From Aurelia coerulea (lineage: Eukaryota; Cnidaria; Scyphozoa; Semaeostomeae; Ulmaridae): a DNA stretch of 64,000 nt. A program made the translations under genes and the position numbers. This document shows, piece by piece, positions 1 to 43,400 of this stretch (the first letter of the stretch is position 1; every line of letters begins with the position of its first letter). The notes under the pieces are model-generated. The model had not been told where the DNA came from, searched no databases, and saw nothing but the letters and a program-made list of their open reading frames with translations. The DNA is taken from the NCBI GenBank assembly GCA_039566865.1, contig CM076958.1, forward strand, positions 10,702,501 to 10,766,500, in the 5' to 3' direction.

Positions 1-868
1 TTTTCATTCAATAAGGTTTTTAAGGAGATATTCCACTAACATTAAACTTCGCGAACTGCGAAATATTTATTTCCAAATCGATCACGTGACAACAAGGTTG
101 CCAAGGTCTGTCTCAAGTTAGATGTCACGTGTCACGTAAAATGTCCACGAACAACAAAACAATTCAAGCGTTTTGCATGAGAAATCTCGCGTCATCGCGA
201 ATCTCGCATGACATCTGATATGAGACAAATTTTAATGTTATTGGTTCGGTGCGTGGACATAGCTCGCTTCTCGAGAAACATTTTGCATTTCGCAGACATT
301 TTCTTAACTTCTTCTGATTCTTAAAAATCATATCTAAAAAGGAAAGCTTGACGATCCATGTTGCAAATGTTGTTCATTTCACTGTTGATTGTTGTGTTTT
401 AGAAACTTTGCTAATCTAAGCAAGTTTGTTCAAATAGAGACGTTACACTTAAATAGCAATTAGGAAGTATCTATCAACGATTGTAACTCGGTAGCTATAC
501 TATGTGTAGGAAATAAAAAAATTCAAACTAGCTTTAAGTCTGCGTTATTTTATTGGCTGCAAAGAAGGTGTTAAAATATCTTTAGATTTTTTCATAGTTT
601 GAATTTCTAGCGTTTGTATATTCTGTGTAATTCTGCGCAATGAATTGAACAGAGTTCAGAAATCAGAAATGTTAATCTCTAGATGTGGGAAATGTTTTTG
701 GGTTCAGCAAGTGCTACATTTTTCCTTTTCCTCGTGTATGTCATAAAAAACGTGCTTCATAAGATGTATTCGTTGCCGATTTCTAGCAAAAAGCACTTTT
801 GCGGACAATAGTTTCTACAGCATTAACTTGAACCCCAAAAATGTTGAACTTCAGTATTTACATTCAGA
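1..868. other. Intergenic, no gene seen; two E-boxes near the left edge
   Basis: No coding exon is recognisable on either strand. Positions 50-330 are richer in CpG than the rest. They contain CACGTG at 83-88 (in a TCACGTGAC context) and at 126-131. These could belong to a promoter of a gene outside the window, but no transcript signal supports this. Confidence 0.4.
83..131. promoter_or_regulatory. Paired CACGTG E-boxes
   Basis: CACGTG occurs at 83-88 and 126-131, the first as TCACGTGAC. This matches the general bHLH-zip site and resembles the CLEAR motif bound by TFEB-type factors. Function is inferred from the motif alone. Confidence 0.25.
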
Positions 869-870
869 TA

Positions 871-1223
871 CACTCTTTTTTTCATAAGAATATTGTTTAT
901 AAGAATATTCAGGCTCAGAATCATCCAAATTTTAATAATATTATAAGAATATTGCTCAGCCTCAGCTCGCATATTTGTGTCTCATTTTCCAGCAGCTGCT
1001 TGTTTTGTGATGTTCATAAAATTCTTATTGTTACAATTGCTTAAATTTTCTTTCGTTCGACCATTTCTTCATAATGATATGACACTTCTTTGAACTATGT
1101 TCCCCTGAAACCATATCAGATTTGAAAAAATAAGAATACTTTAAGAATAGGCTCAAAACGAAAAATTTCTTAAGAATAGTGAGACTGGAAAAAATTTATA
1201 GTATTCTTATAAAAAAAAGAGTG
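871..1223. mobile_element. 353-bp TA-target MITE
   Basis: Terminal inverted repeats read CACTCTTTTTTTCATAAGAA at the left and the complement of CACTCTTTTTTTTATAAGAA at the right. TA lies on both sides (869-870, 1224-1225). No coding capacity. The ends resemble the CA-GTATTTTTTATAAGAAACT family seen at 46.8, 59.5 and 60.5 kb. Confidence 0.8.
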
Positions 1224-1225
1224 TA

Positions 1226-2830
1226 TATCAGACAAATACATCAATAAGAATTTGACCTGCGGAGTAATGCTACCCAACCAAGTGCCCAAGTTCGAACATG
1301 TAAAGAGTTGCGTCGTAAATTCTTTAGGAAGTTACGAAACTACAGCGACAACTGCAATGCAAAGGAATGTTGCTTTTCTTTCAGAACATTGAAAAGATTT
1401 CCTCGTTTTTCCTGCAAATTTTTTCCTTTGAGAGACTGAAGTTGTTCTTTTCAATTTCACTTGTCCCGTACATCTAAGCAACCGAAGTAAAAATTGCTCA
1501 CTTTGAACGTTAATTTTCAAAGAAGAAGATTAATAGAAGAATGTTGGAACAATACCGGCTTGCAAATTATAATATCAAGTTCTGATTGGTGCTGTCGTTT
1601 TTAGTTTCGTAAATTCCTTATTTACTGTATCATGTACTGAGTGTAAATAGCTGTTTCTTAAACGTTAGCAAGTGCACAACGATAGAGAACAGTAATAAAG
1701 TAGCATGAACCAAATTTGTTGGCCAGATAAGGACAAAGTAGTACTTGCACGGGAGCAAATGGTGCACCTACCAGATTTTATGTGTGCCGTACCAAAACGG
1801 TAGACAGTGTAATTTTGGATTGCAATTGCAAAGACAAATGCAGTAAAAGTCACATCAGAATTTTCTAGATCAATCGAATTCTTGGTACGTCAATCAAATT
1901 TTTGGCACGCCAAGGATAAAATCGCATTCGAAATAGTGGTTTCACGTCAACGTGCGACAGACTTCAGAAAGTGCAGAATTACTTCCCCTAAAATTTGATT
2001 CAATCATAGAGCGTTCTCTAGAGATATAAATGTACGTAAATCAAGATTAAAAGCAATATTTTAAGTTTCTTTTAGCCAAGTCATTTGAGTTTCTATAGTT
2101 TAAAGAGTTGTACTGAGTTGCATAATTTCATTTCACTGTCATGTGCCTTTTCTTTTTTTACCACTTTGGCTGTCATGGGATCCAATTTCGAAACTCAACG
2201 GTCATCACCCTATAAATTGGTGCAACCCCGTACCATGTAGTACCGAAGTTACCCCAGGTGGCAGAATGCGAGAGAAAAAGAGAGATGTAAGGAAAGGTAC
2301 CTTAATAATCAATCTATTCTCTACAAACAAGTTTCAACAACACAAAATCTTTGTTATACAAATAATTTCGATACATCTTTTTTGTAAAATTCCATTAATC
2401 CATTTAACATGTATTTTTCTCCAACCTAAATATACAACCGCTCCGAAACGTTGAACACCCCTTTTGAAGAGACGTAGCAAGCTTTTACAGGGTTTGATCA
2501 TATTACTCGCAATTGCTATGGGAGTGATGGACCCCGTACTTTTTCTTAGTTAGAGACTTCAAGACCACATCTGGCCACGCAAAATTTTGGACATTCTCCC
2601 CCACTAGGAAACCAAACATAAAAAAATACGATGGTTCCCAAATTTCCTACGACCAAATTTCAAATTTTCCCAAATTAAAGCGTTTTATTAACTATTTTTT
2701 CTGCACTTACCCTATCTGAAATCAGTTTGGCTCTTAGGTCCAGTCTTTTCATCTATGGAGTGTCGTGACTTGTCAACAGAATAGTGTCGGGCCCTCGAGG
2801 CAAAAGGGAGGGCGGTTGGCCCCGCAATGA
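1226..2830. other. Intergenic DNA with no supported feature
   Basis: Short open frames here have no recognisable family features, splice pattern or repeat ends. Confidence 0.4.
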
Positions 2831-2834
2831 TTGG

Positions 2835-3428
2835 AAAGACAGCGACTTGTTCGAGAACGATACGGGCAAACAACCTATTTCAATCAGAAAAATACTTTAA
2901 TGGACACATCAAAACTATCTGCCAAAAGACCAAAAAAAAGGTTTAAGCTTTTTCAAGGGTTGCAAGAAACCTTGACTCCCAAAAAGCTAGCCTGCTATAT
3001 AACTCATTTATACTAACAAATTTTAACTATTGCCCACTCATCTGGATGTTCTGTGGAAAAACAGCCAACGATGAAGTCAATCGGGTTCATAAGCGTGCCC
3101 TGAGAGTGCTGCTAAATGATTTTGACTCCAGTTTTGAAGAACTCTTACACAGGAACGAGGAAATCACAATACATGTAAAACATTTCATGAAGCTAAATGA
3201 GGATAAATGCCATCAAACGACTTTCGGTGCAGAAGACAATGAAGTATCTATCAAAATAAGAGGCACCTGCTTGAAATAATCTACAGAGGAGAATCTTCCT
3301 GGCATAAAATTTGATCGATAATTTTCTTTCAAACAATATGTCAAAACTCTACTTATGAAAGCCTGCCAAAAACTTCATGCTCTAAACCGAATATCATGCT
3401 ACATGGATACAGAGAAACTGCAGCAACT
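2835..3428 (+). pseudogene. CR1/L2-like LINE relic, rearranged
   Basis: The plus strand reads NFNYCPLIWMFCGK and RVHKRALRVLLNDF, matching the region downstream of the reverse transcriptase in the LINE at 35.7-36.3 kb. It then jumps at about 3180 to FMKLNEDKCH, which normally lies upstream in the thumb region, and continues with CQKLHALNRISCYMDTEKLQ. The order is therefore scrambled, with stops and frameshifts. The relic continues past two insertions at 5080-5320 and 6683-6870. Confidence 0.8.
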
Positions 3429-3429
3429 A

Positions 3430-5078
3430 CAAGGTGTCCCAAAAAACATGTACGCCGTTTGAATGACTACTGTGGGGGAGCCATAAATCCAACTTTCCCG
3501 TTTTTCAAATTTTTTGAATAGATGAGATTTCAACTTAAGGTTTGGCACCAAGTTTGAACAAATCTGAAAAGTGGTTGCTGATTTATTGAGAGTCAAAATC
3601 ACTGGTTGTTTCAAAACCAGAGGATTTTATCTCCGTACTTAACCTTATAACTTAAATTTTAGCATCAAATGACTTAAACTATACAGCTATGTCAGGAAAC
3701 ACATTTGGGAGCAATTAATGACTACATAACTCAATAATATTGACCAGGCAGCCTGCTGAACGCAATATTGTTGGTTTAAAACGACTTCATCACTTTTGAG
3801 AAGCAAAATAACCGATGGACGCATGTCATGGCCTGCAGCACTTGTGTTGCACAGCACCTTTTCTAGCAACCCTAGATATGTTCAATATTCTTGGTTAGCA
3901 CAAAATCCAATTCATGACTATCTGTTTCATTTATGAACATCAGAAAACCGGGCTAGGTATGTTTCTTGAATCAGTTTCTTTGATTTTAACATAATGGAGA
4001 ATAATGAATCCTTTTAGAGACAGCTAAAAATTTTGACTTTCTTGCTCCATAGATTAGCAACTACTGGTCAGATTTACTCAAACTTGGTGTCAACCTTTAA
4101 GTTGAAGTCTTTTCTATTACAAATCTCACAAATACCGGGTGCGCCAAAATAAACTATGTATTTTTGGCAGGCCACGATAAATCGTACACTGGACCGATTT
4201 TGAAGATTTATGACTTAATCTTTAGCAGAAAGCCTGAATTAGATTCTAGGATTTTTTACAAATTTTTCCATTTTCAGTTTTCAGAGCTACAAGCGAGTTT
4301 CTTAAAATTTTCGTTTTCGAAAACACTGAAAACCATCAAAAAACGTTGATCAAATTTTCTAAAGAATCAACATGAATGGACAAAGAGAAAACGTTTTCAG
4401 CGTGATTTGGAGATTTGGAAATTGATTATTGTAAACTTCTGCACGAGCGTTATTTCAACGATTGGCCTGTTACGAAATTCTGTAGTAGTTACAATAAAGT
4501 ACCGCCCCAAAAGCCGTCACAAAATCAAAAATGTAACCATGCTTGCTGGCCCCATGACGCTTCCTCGCTTGTCTTTTTAACCCCCTTGACACAGGAACAC
4601 AACCTGCACCAAAGCATAAATTCAATGACATTACAAAAGAAAAGACATTTCTTTTATATCCTTGAAAATGTTATTACATTTCTCCCAAGATAGTACAAAC
4701 TCTCATACAGCAGCTTACAATTGGTCGATTTCTAAATCCCAAATCACCACGAAAAAGTTTTCTCTTTGTCCATTCATATCGATTCTTTAGAAAGCTTGAT
4801 CGACGTTTTTTGGTCGTTTTTAGTGTTTTCGAAAACGAAACTTTTAAGAAACTCGCTTGTAGCTTTAAAAACTGAAAACAGAAAAATTTGCAAAAAATCG
4901 TAGAATCTAATTCAGGCTTTCTGCCAAATATTAAGTCATAAATCTTCAAAATCGGTCCTGTTTACGATTTATCGTGGCCTGCCAAAAGTGCATAGTTTAT
5001 TTTGGCGCACCCGGTAGAATTGGATTTATGGCTACTCCGGAGCAGCCACTCAAACAGCGGTGTTTTTGGGACACCCTG
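3430..5078. mobile_element. TA-target element with CAAGGTGTCCC ends, interrupting the LINE relic
   Basis: The left end reads CAAGGTGTCCCAAAAAACAT and the right end is the complement of CAGGGTGTCCCAAAAACACC. The inverted repeat extends over about 55 bp (GGATTTATGGCT near the inner edge). TA flanks both sides (3428-3429, 5079-5080). The TIR style fits Tc1/mariner. No transposase is visible, so it is non-autonomous. It contains the 880-bp element at 4135-5014. Confidence 0.82.
4135..5014. mobile_element. 880-bp TA-target foldback MITE (CCGGGTGCGCC family), nested
   Basis: Ends read CCGGGTGCGCCAAAATAAAC and its complement, with TA at 4133-4134 and 5015-5016. The arms are long, about 250 bp each (4135-4390 and 4740-5014), so the element can fold on itself. 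Diverged or partial copies occur at 18480-19255, 39424-39764 and 51434-51486. Confidence 0.85.
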
Positions 5079-5079
5079 T

Positions 5080-5320
5080 AATGCGTGCATTCGTATCATC
5101 TCATTTTACCTATTTTCCACTTGTTTGGATGTTCTGTGATTCAAAGAATAAATCACATCCATGAAAGGCCTATGCGCATCGCACAGAAAGATTACGAACA
5201 TGACTTTGGTTTTCTACTGGAGCAAATTAATTCAGTGCTCATACGTATAAGAAACTTGCAGTTGCTTATGACTGAGATTTTTTGAGCAAAATTTGATCTA
5301 AAGCCAACTTTTACAAAATA
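5080..5320 (+). pseudogene. Continuation of the LINE relic
   Basis: The frame resumes with MRAF and PLVWMFCDSK-type residues and reaches IRNLQLLMTEIF, matching NLQLLMTEMY of the LINE at 36 kb. It follows directly from the sequence left of the 3430-5078 insertion, so the two parts were once contiguous. Confidence 0.8.
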
Positions 5321-6680
5321 CGGTAAGACGGGGTAAAGTGAACTACGGGGTAAAGTGAACTACTCAGAACATTCGCGCTTCTCTCCAAAAGCAAACATGC
5401 AATGATAAAACATGATTTATGCCAAATGCTTTGTTACATGTGCTCACCGGAAATAAAATCATTTTTGCAAAATAGTTCTTCCTGTTGTTGCAAAAAATCC
5501 CTTTACCCGAGGCAGTAAAAACAACCTCGGGAAATCATGGTTGTTAGGTTTGGGCTCCTATCTTTGGTCTTAATTTTTGACCCCAAGACGAAATTCATTT
5601 CAATAATTGTTTTGATCGATTTGAAGCACATACCATGTGTTTACATTTTCCAAAAGGAAAGGGCCAAGAAATACTTTTTTGTACGCTTACATAATATTCT
5701 AAAAGATCTACCGTCCAGTCGATATTTTGCTTCGACCGGGGTAAAGTGAACTACCTATGATTTTTCATTTTCTCGTGTGAACATGAAGTCAGGTGAAGAA
5801 GACCTTTTCAATCTCATTTGGTTCATAAGTCTGCCTTCAGAAAATCATAATTTGCAGGAAAATTTTTCACTCTGATGACACAGAAATATATTCTGATACC
5901 AGCTCCCAGAAAAACCTCCAAAACTTTAACAGCCGAAATTTGACCTTCATTCAGAAATGCGGTTACTGATCCAAGAATTTTGTTGGGATTTGATGAAGCA
6001 AGCATACCTATCGACATGAAAAGGATAAATGGCCATCACTGTGAAATTAGAATATAGATAATTATTATAGATTTATAACTATTTTTGGTTTATTTCTGGG
6101 CGGAGGTTTCAGGGCAAAGTGAGCTACCTTGAAAATATTGCTCCTCTTTGTGGTAATTTGGTATTTATATGCAATATAGTATTTTCGAAGAATATTCCCA
6201 TTATTGTTCATCGACTTGTATTCAGGTCTCGCAATCTGACTCGAATTGGTGACTTAGACAATAGTTTTTGGTTAATATTTGATCTGCAAAGATCGTTCTC
6301 AACATAGGTCACAATTTGATTTTTTTAAATATCACTCTTGTGAGATTTTTGGGTTTGTTTCGTTTTGGCATGCGAAGAACTCCTTAGAGTTGCAAAATAA
6401 ATCATATTTTCGGGTATTACCAGCATTATTTTGGTTTTATCGAACAATTGCTAAGTAGTTCACTTTACCCCGGTCCGGGGTAAAGTGAACTAGGCAGAGC
6501 GGTCGCCAAAGAAAGCTCTTTTGTGAGACAATGGAAAAAGATTTGAAAAATATTTTTGCTGGATAAACTGACCCCAAGACATAATGTCAAAACAACGTTA
6601 AAAAGTTTGCCCTCAGCTACAATGTCTTTAGGATATCCTTGAAAAACTTCCAAAGTAGTTCACTTTACCCCGTCTTACCC
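5321..6680. mobile_element. 1360-bp TA-target element with repeated GGGGTAAAGTGAACTA motif
   Basis: Terminal repeats read GGTAAGACGGGGTAAAGTG and the complement, with TA at 5319-5320 and 6681-6682. The end motif GGGGTAAAGTGAACTA recurs inside: tandem at the left end, at about 5737-5753, as a variant at about 6111-6127, and as a back-to-back pair at 6456-6492. No transposase is visible. It is inserted in the LINE relic. Confidence 0.85.
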
Positions 6681-6682
6681 TA

Positions 6683-6870
6683 TCTTCACGCAGCGAAACA
6701 CTGGCTACGATTTAACGCATACTACCCACGTGCAGCTTTCAAGAGTACGCAATACGTCCTTTGGAATCAAAACTGTAGCCTTGCTTGGAAATAGAATGTG
6801 GCAGCTGTTACCACACGGCATTGACAGCCAGTCACCGATGCAATTACAGCGAATACAGATGTTTATGTAA
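6683..6870 (+). pseudogene. 3' part of the LINE relic (C-terminal region)
   Basis: One plus frame reads QRNTGYDLTHTTHVQLSRV and then ALLGNRMWQLLPHGIDS, matching the GPQLWQMLPPTIRNS block at the C-terminus of the 36 kb LINE. It ends in a stop near 6868. Confidence 0.82.
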
Positions 6871-6950
6871 TATCATACCTTGGCCTGCAAAAACTCTTAG
6901 TCATTCACCAACTTAAAGACACCAAGAGACTTGGGCAGGCTTACATATTC

Positions 6951-39047
<32,097 letters not shown>

Positions 39048-39423
39048 TTTCTTTCACTTATTTTTGTTGGGCCTAAACTTGATTTCAGGAAAGGCCAGGT
39101 TAGTATCTTGTCTTCTTTTACTATAATAACCGTTGGCATCGAGAAGCCAGATGCAGGAATGTACTCTTCATATGTTGCATCCAGTACTTATTACATTTAC
39201 TATCATATCACTGTTCTGATGTCAATTCCACACATGTTTAGATGGCGCTCGTAGAATTTTTATTGATCGAAACATCGAAACATCGAAACAAAACGAAAAC
39301 ATTCTAGCCTCGATTTAACCAGCCTCCCTGTCACATAGAGTATAACGTAATAATGACAGAGAACCCTTCTCCTCTCAGCTTACACCTTTACTATGAGCCA
39401 ATCAACCGTTTTGCATTGTGTGT
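39048..39423 (-). promoter_or_regulatory. Likely STX17 5' UTR and promoter region
   Basis: This is the only non-repeat DNA directly upstream of STX17 exon 1. No TATA box or initiator stands out. The assignment is positional. Confidence 0.35.
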
Positions 39424-39764
39424 CATTGGATTCTAGAATTTTTTAGGAACGTTTTTATTTTCAGGTTTTAGAGCTACAAGCGAAGTTTCTTGAAATTTTC
39501 TTTTTCGAAAATATTGAAAACAATCAAAAACGTCGATCAAATTTTCTAAAGACTCGACATGAATGGACAAGGCAAAAACCGCAAAAAACTTTCAGTGATT
39601 TCGAAAACGAAAGTTTTAAGAAACTTTGCTTATTGCGGGCTTATTGCTCTAAATACTGAAAAAAAGGACAAAAACCAAAAAATTGAAAACAACCTTTAAA
39701 ATCGGTCCAGTGTGCTATTTATCGTGAATTGCCAAAATTGCATAGTTTATTTTAGCGCACCCGG
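39424..39764. mobile_element. Partial copy of the CCGGGTGCGCC-family MITE
   Basis: Matches the arms of 4135-5014 (TTAGAGCTACAAGCGA, AAAACGTCGATCAAATTTTC) and ends in CGCACCCGG followed by TA at 39765-39766. The left terminus is missing. Confidence 0.75.
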
Positions 39765-39775
39765 TATTTTCTCAA

Positions 39776-39885
39776 TTATGAATGGCTCCGAGCTTCAAAA
39801 GAAAAACCAAAGAAATTAGTTCACATTAATTGATATACTAGAGTGGTTCAAATCTTATCTAAGTGGGAGAAAGCAATGCTGTAAG
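39776..39885 (+). pseudogene. LINE RT relic, part 1 (left of the BEL insertion)
   Basis: One frame reads IDILEWFKSYLSGRKQCCK, the segment just before the RT VNG...GVPQGS block. It continues at 49982 after the BEL element. Confidence 0.75.
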
Positions 39886-40417
39886 TGTAGGAGATTACAC
39901 TCTCCTGTCTCGCTAGTTCATACTAATAACTGAAACGCAGGTACACTCAAAAGAAACACATTTTCTGGTCGAAGATAGCCATCTCAATCTCAATTTTCCT
40001 TTACATTCATACAGACATCCTGCTCATACCATTCAAGGTGCGGTCACTGATCTATTTCTAAATTCACGTGTCTTACATTACGTTCGATGACTAAGCTTTA
40101 ACCAATAGGATTTTAACAAATATAGCGTGATGCAAGTTCTTGGCATGATACAATTAGTATTTACTCATTGATGATACATATAAGCCATACCGCTTCCTAA
40201 TTACCTGAGAACCTCTTACCGGTGCTATTGCATGCGAGGCTATTACGCATTTTGGCATCTGAACAATACTAAAGTAAAATTCCAATGACTCCAATGTGTC
40301 AACACTATAGAATGAATTAAACTTGAAACTACAGCAACATTCTAAAATCAATAATAATTAAACATGTGATTAAACTGAGTCTACAAAGCAGCGTGGCGCT
40401 TACTGGGTTTCCGGACA
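39886..40417 (-). repeat. BEL 3' LTR
   Basis: 532 bp copy of the 5' LTR, bounded by the GTAAG duplication at 39881-39885 and by the polypurine tract at 40418. Confidence 0.95.
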
Positions 40418-40433
40418 CTCCCCCCTCCTTGAC
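40418..40433 (-). other. BEL polypurine tract
   Basis: The minus strand reads AAGGAGGGGGGAG directly before the 3' LTR and just after the pol stop codon at 40437. It would prime plus-strand synthesis. Confidence 0.8.
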
Positions 40434-40436
40434 TTG

Positions 40437-43400
40437 TTAAGAGTCAAGCATAAGTCGAGTGCGCCAACGCGCATCCATAGATGCTGCCCTGCGAGGTCTA
40501 TCCCCCCTGGATTTCCCATTTTCCTCCCGTACTCCTGCCACATGTTCTTCCATCCCCTTTTCTTCCCTTCTTTCCTTACCATCCTCTCTTTCCTGACTAA
40601 TTTTACCTGCAGTCTCTAAAGGTATAAGTTTCTGAAGAGGTCTATTAAGAAACTCTGGCTTACCTCTTCCCTTCTTGCGTACCTTTGCTCCTCTGATCTG
40701 TTGATCTCTTCCTTTTATGACCTCCTCAACTACACCCATTTTCCACATTCCTCTTTTTGCATTTTCATCTTGAATAAGTACCACATCTCCTGTTTTCACT
40801 TCCGTTAGTTGTTTGTGGTTCATTCTGTGCGCTTCCCTTAAATCTGTGAGATATTCTCGCCTCCACCTGTTCCAAAAATGACTAAGTTTTCTCGTTAAGT
40901 ACAAGAATCGTTTGGAAAGGTTTAATTGAGGGTCATTATCTTCCAATTTTGAATAATTTGCAAAACCTGTAGTAAGAGGTGACAGTCTTCGTCCAACTAA
41001 CAAATGAGAAGGGGTTAGAACTTCCTCACCAAATTCCGAATAACAATAAGTGAGGGGACGAGAATTCAATGTACTCTCTACTTCTGTCAATACGGTACTT
41101 AATTCATCAACAGAAAGTTTGGCATTTCCCAGAACTTTGCGAAGGCATCGTTTTACGCAGCCTACCATGCGCTCAAAATGGCCACCTTGCCACGGACTTA
41201 CCTCCAAGTTGAATTTCCACTCAATTCTCCTGGACTGCAAATAATCTAAGACATCAGGATCCTTAGCAAGTTTCTTCAACAATTTTGCAGTGGATTTAAA
41301 CGTTTTCGCGTTGTCTGAATTAATCAACCATGGCGTTCCTCTTCTTGCACAAAAACGTCTCAGACAATTCAAAAAAGTGGGTGCTGATAGATCCGTAACA
41401 AGTTCTAAATGCAAGGCTCTAGTCACACAACATGAAAATAAACAAACATAGCTTTTGACCATCTTACCCTTGGCTCCTTTCACATAAAGTGGTCCTGCAA
41501 AATCCACACCAACATTGGAGAAGGGTGGTGCTTCACTCACTCTATATTCAGGTAGTGGTGCTGTTGGAGGTTCATTGAATGGTCTTCCTTCCAGTTTCCT
41601 GCAAACAAAACATTTGTTTAGAATCTTTTTAACATGTTGCCTACCTTTAGAAATCCAAAACCTTGATCTTAATTCAGCTAAAGTAGATTTTACCCCACAA
41701 TGATGTGATATAACATGGCAATCTATTACTATCAGCTCTGTAAGTTTGTGTTCTTTAGGAAGATATATTGGATACTTTGATTCAATTGGCATGTCTGCAT
41801 TCTCAAATCTTCCTTTGCACACAAGAACTCCATCTATTTCTATGATGTTTAGCTGTCTAGCAACTTTCTTGAAGTTTTCCTCATTTCTAACAGTTGACTG
41901 TGCTTGCTTTATCCAATGCTTTTCTGCTTCCCTAATTTCTGGCACGCTCAATCTTCCTTCATTCAGGTCATTTCCTTCTTTTTTACTCTTCAGATTCCTG
42001 ATAAATCTCAAAACAAATGCTGTTACCCTGAGCAACTTTCCTAAAGTGCTGTATCTGCTTGCATCTATAACCTGGCTGATTTCTTTCGGTTGTTCAACAA
42101 TTGTTGTAAAAACATTCACTTTCTTTCTCTCTTGGCTTACATCATCTGACTCATCAATGACCAAGCTCTTAGGCCACTCACTCCTCCCTTTTTTGAGCCA
42201 GTGTGGTCCATTCCACCACAACTTACTGTCACGTAAGTGACTGGCAGAAACTCCTCTAGAACCAAGATCAGCAGGGTTATCAATTCCCCCTACATGACCC
42301 CAATTCTCTTTGTTTGAAAGCTTCAAAATTTCTGAGACCCTGTACTGAACCCACTGCTTCCATTCTCCATTATTAAAGATCCAGTAAAGGGCCGTCTTGC
42401 TTTCAAGCCAGTAGCGGACACAATCTATTTTAATTTGTGACTTCAAAGCATTGTGCACAGTGTCCATCAATACAGCTAGAATTCTGGCACTCAATAATTC
42501 TAACCTGGGTATGCTCAGTCCTTTTAATGGTGCTACCCTAGTCTTTGAGCATAGTAGTGTGACATGTATACCCTTTGTGGTCTCACATACAAGATAAATA
42601 ACTGCACAATACGCTTTCATGCTAGCATCACCAAACCCATGTAACTGGCAGCTAATTACCTCTCCTTCACTCCCATCATATAAGCATCTGGGTAAAACAA
42701 CAGATTTAACCTGGTTTAAATCATCCAGCCATGCCTTCCACTGAATTGATTTGTCTTCTGGTACTGGGTCATCCCATCCTAGTTTGTCCTTACACAATTC
42801 TTGAAATAAGACCTTTGCAGTGACCCCTATTGGACTTATCAGGCCTAAGGGATCAAAAAGGCTAGCCAGTGTGCTTAAAATGCCTCTTTTTGTTGGTCTT
42901 TCTCTGTTGCATTCACTGACCATTTTGCTTAGATTGAATTCTAGCTCATCCTTCTGACTATCCCAAGCTATCCCTAAAACCTTGGTCTTGCCCCCCAAGT
43001 CCTTGGTTGGGCCTAAAGTTTCCTTTGCATATGACATATCTTCTTGGCTAGATTTCTCTTGTTTCTCCTCACTCTCTCTTTTCTGTATCTCTTTCAACAA
43101 TTCCACATCATTTGTCTTCCATTTTCTCAACTTGAAGCCTCCCTCTAACATTCTTTCTTTTGCATTCTCATAAAGGCCTAAAGCTTTCTCAGTACTCTCA
43201 CATCCCGACACAAGATCATCTACGTAGAAACTATGCAATAATTTGGCTACAAATTCAGGGTCTTGTTCCTGGTACGTCTTAATGTGATGCTGCAAAACTG
43301 CATTTAATAGGAACGGTGATGAGCTGACTCCAAATACAACAGTCCTATAACGATAAACAATGATTTCCGGCTCCTTAGCAGTTATATCCTTGACCCAAAG

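Noticed and set aside
41746..42240. 164-codon plus-strand frame opposite BEL pol
   Set aside because: It is an antisense shadow of the pol coding frame.
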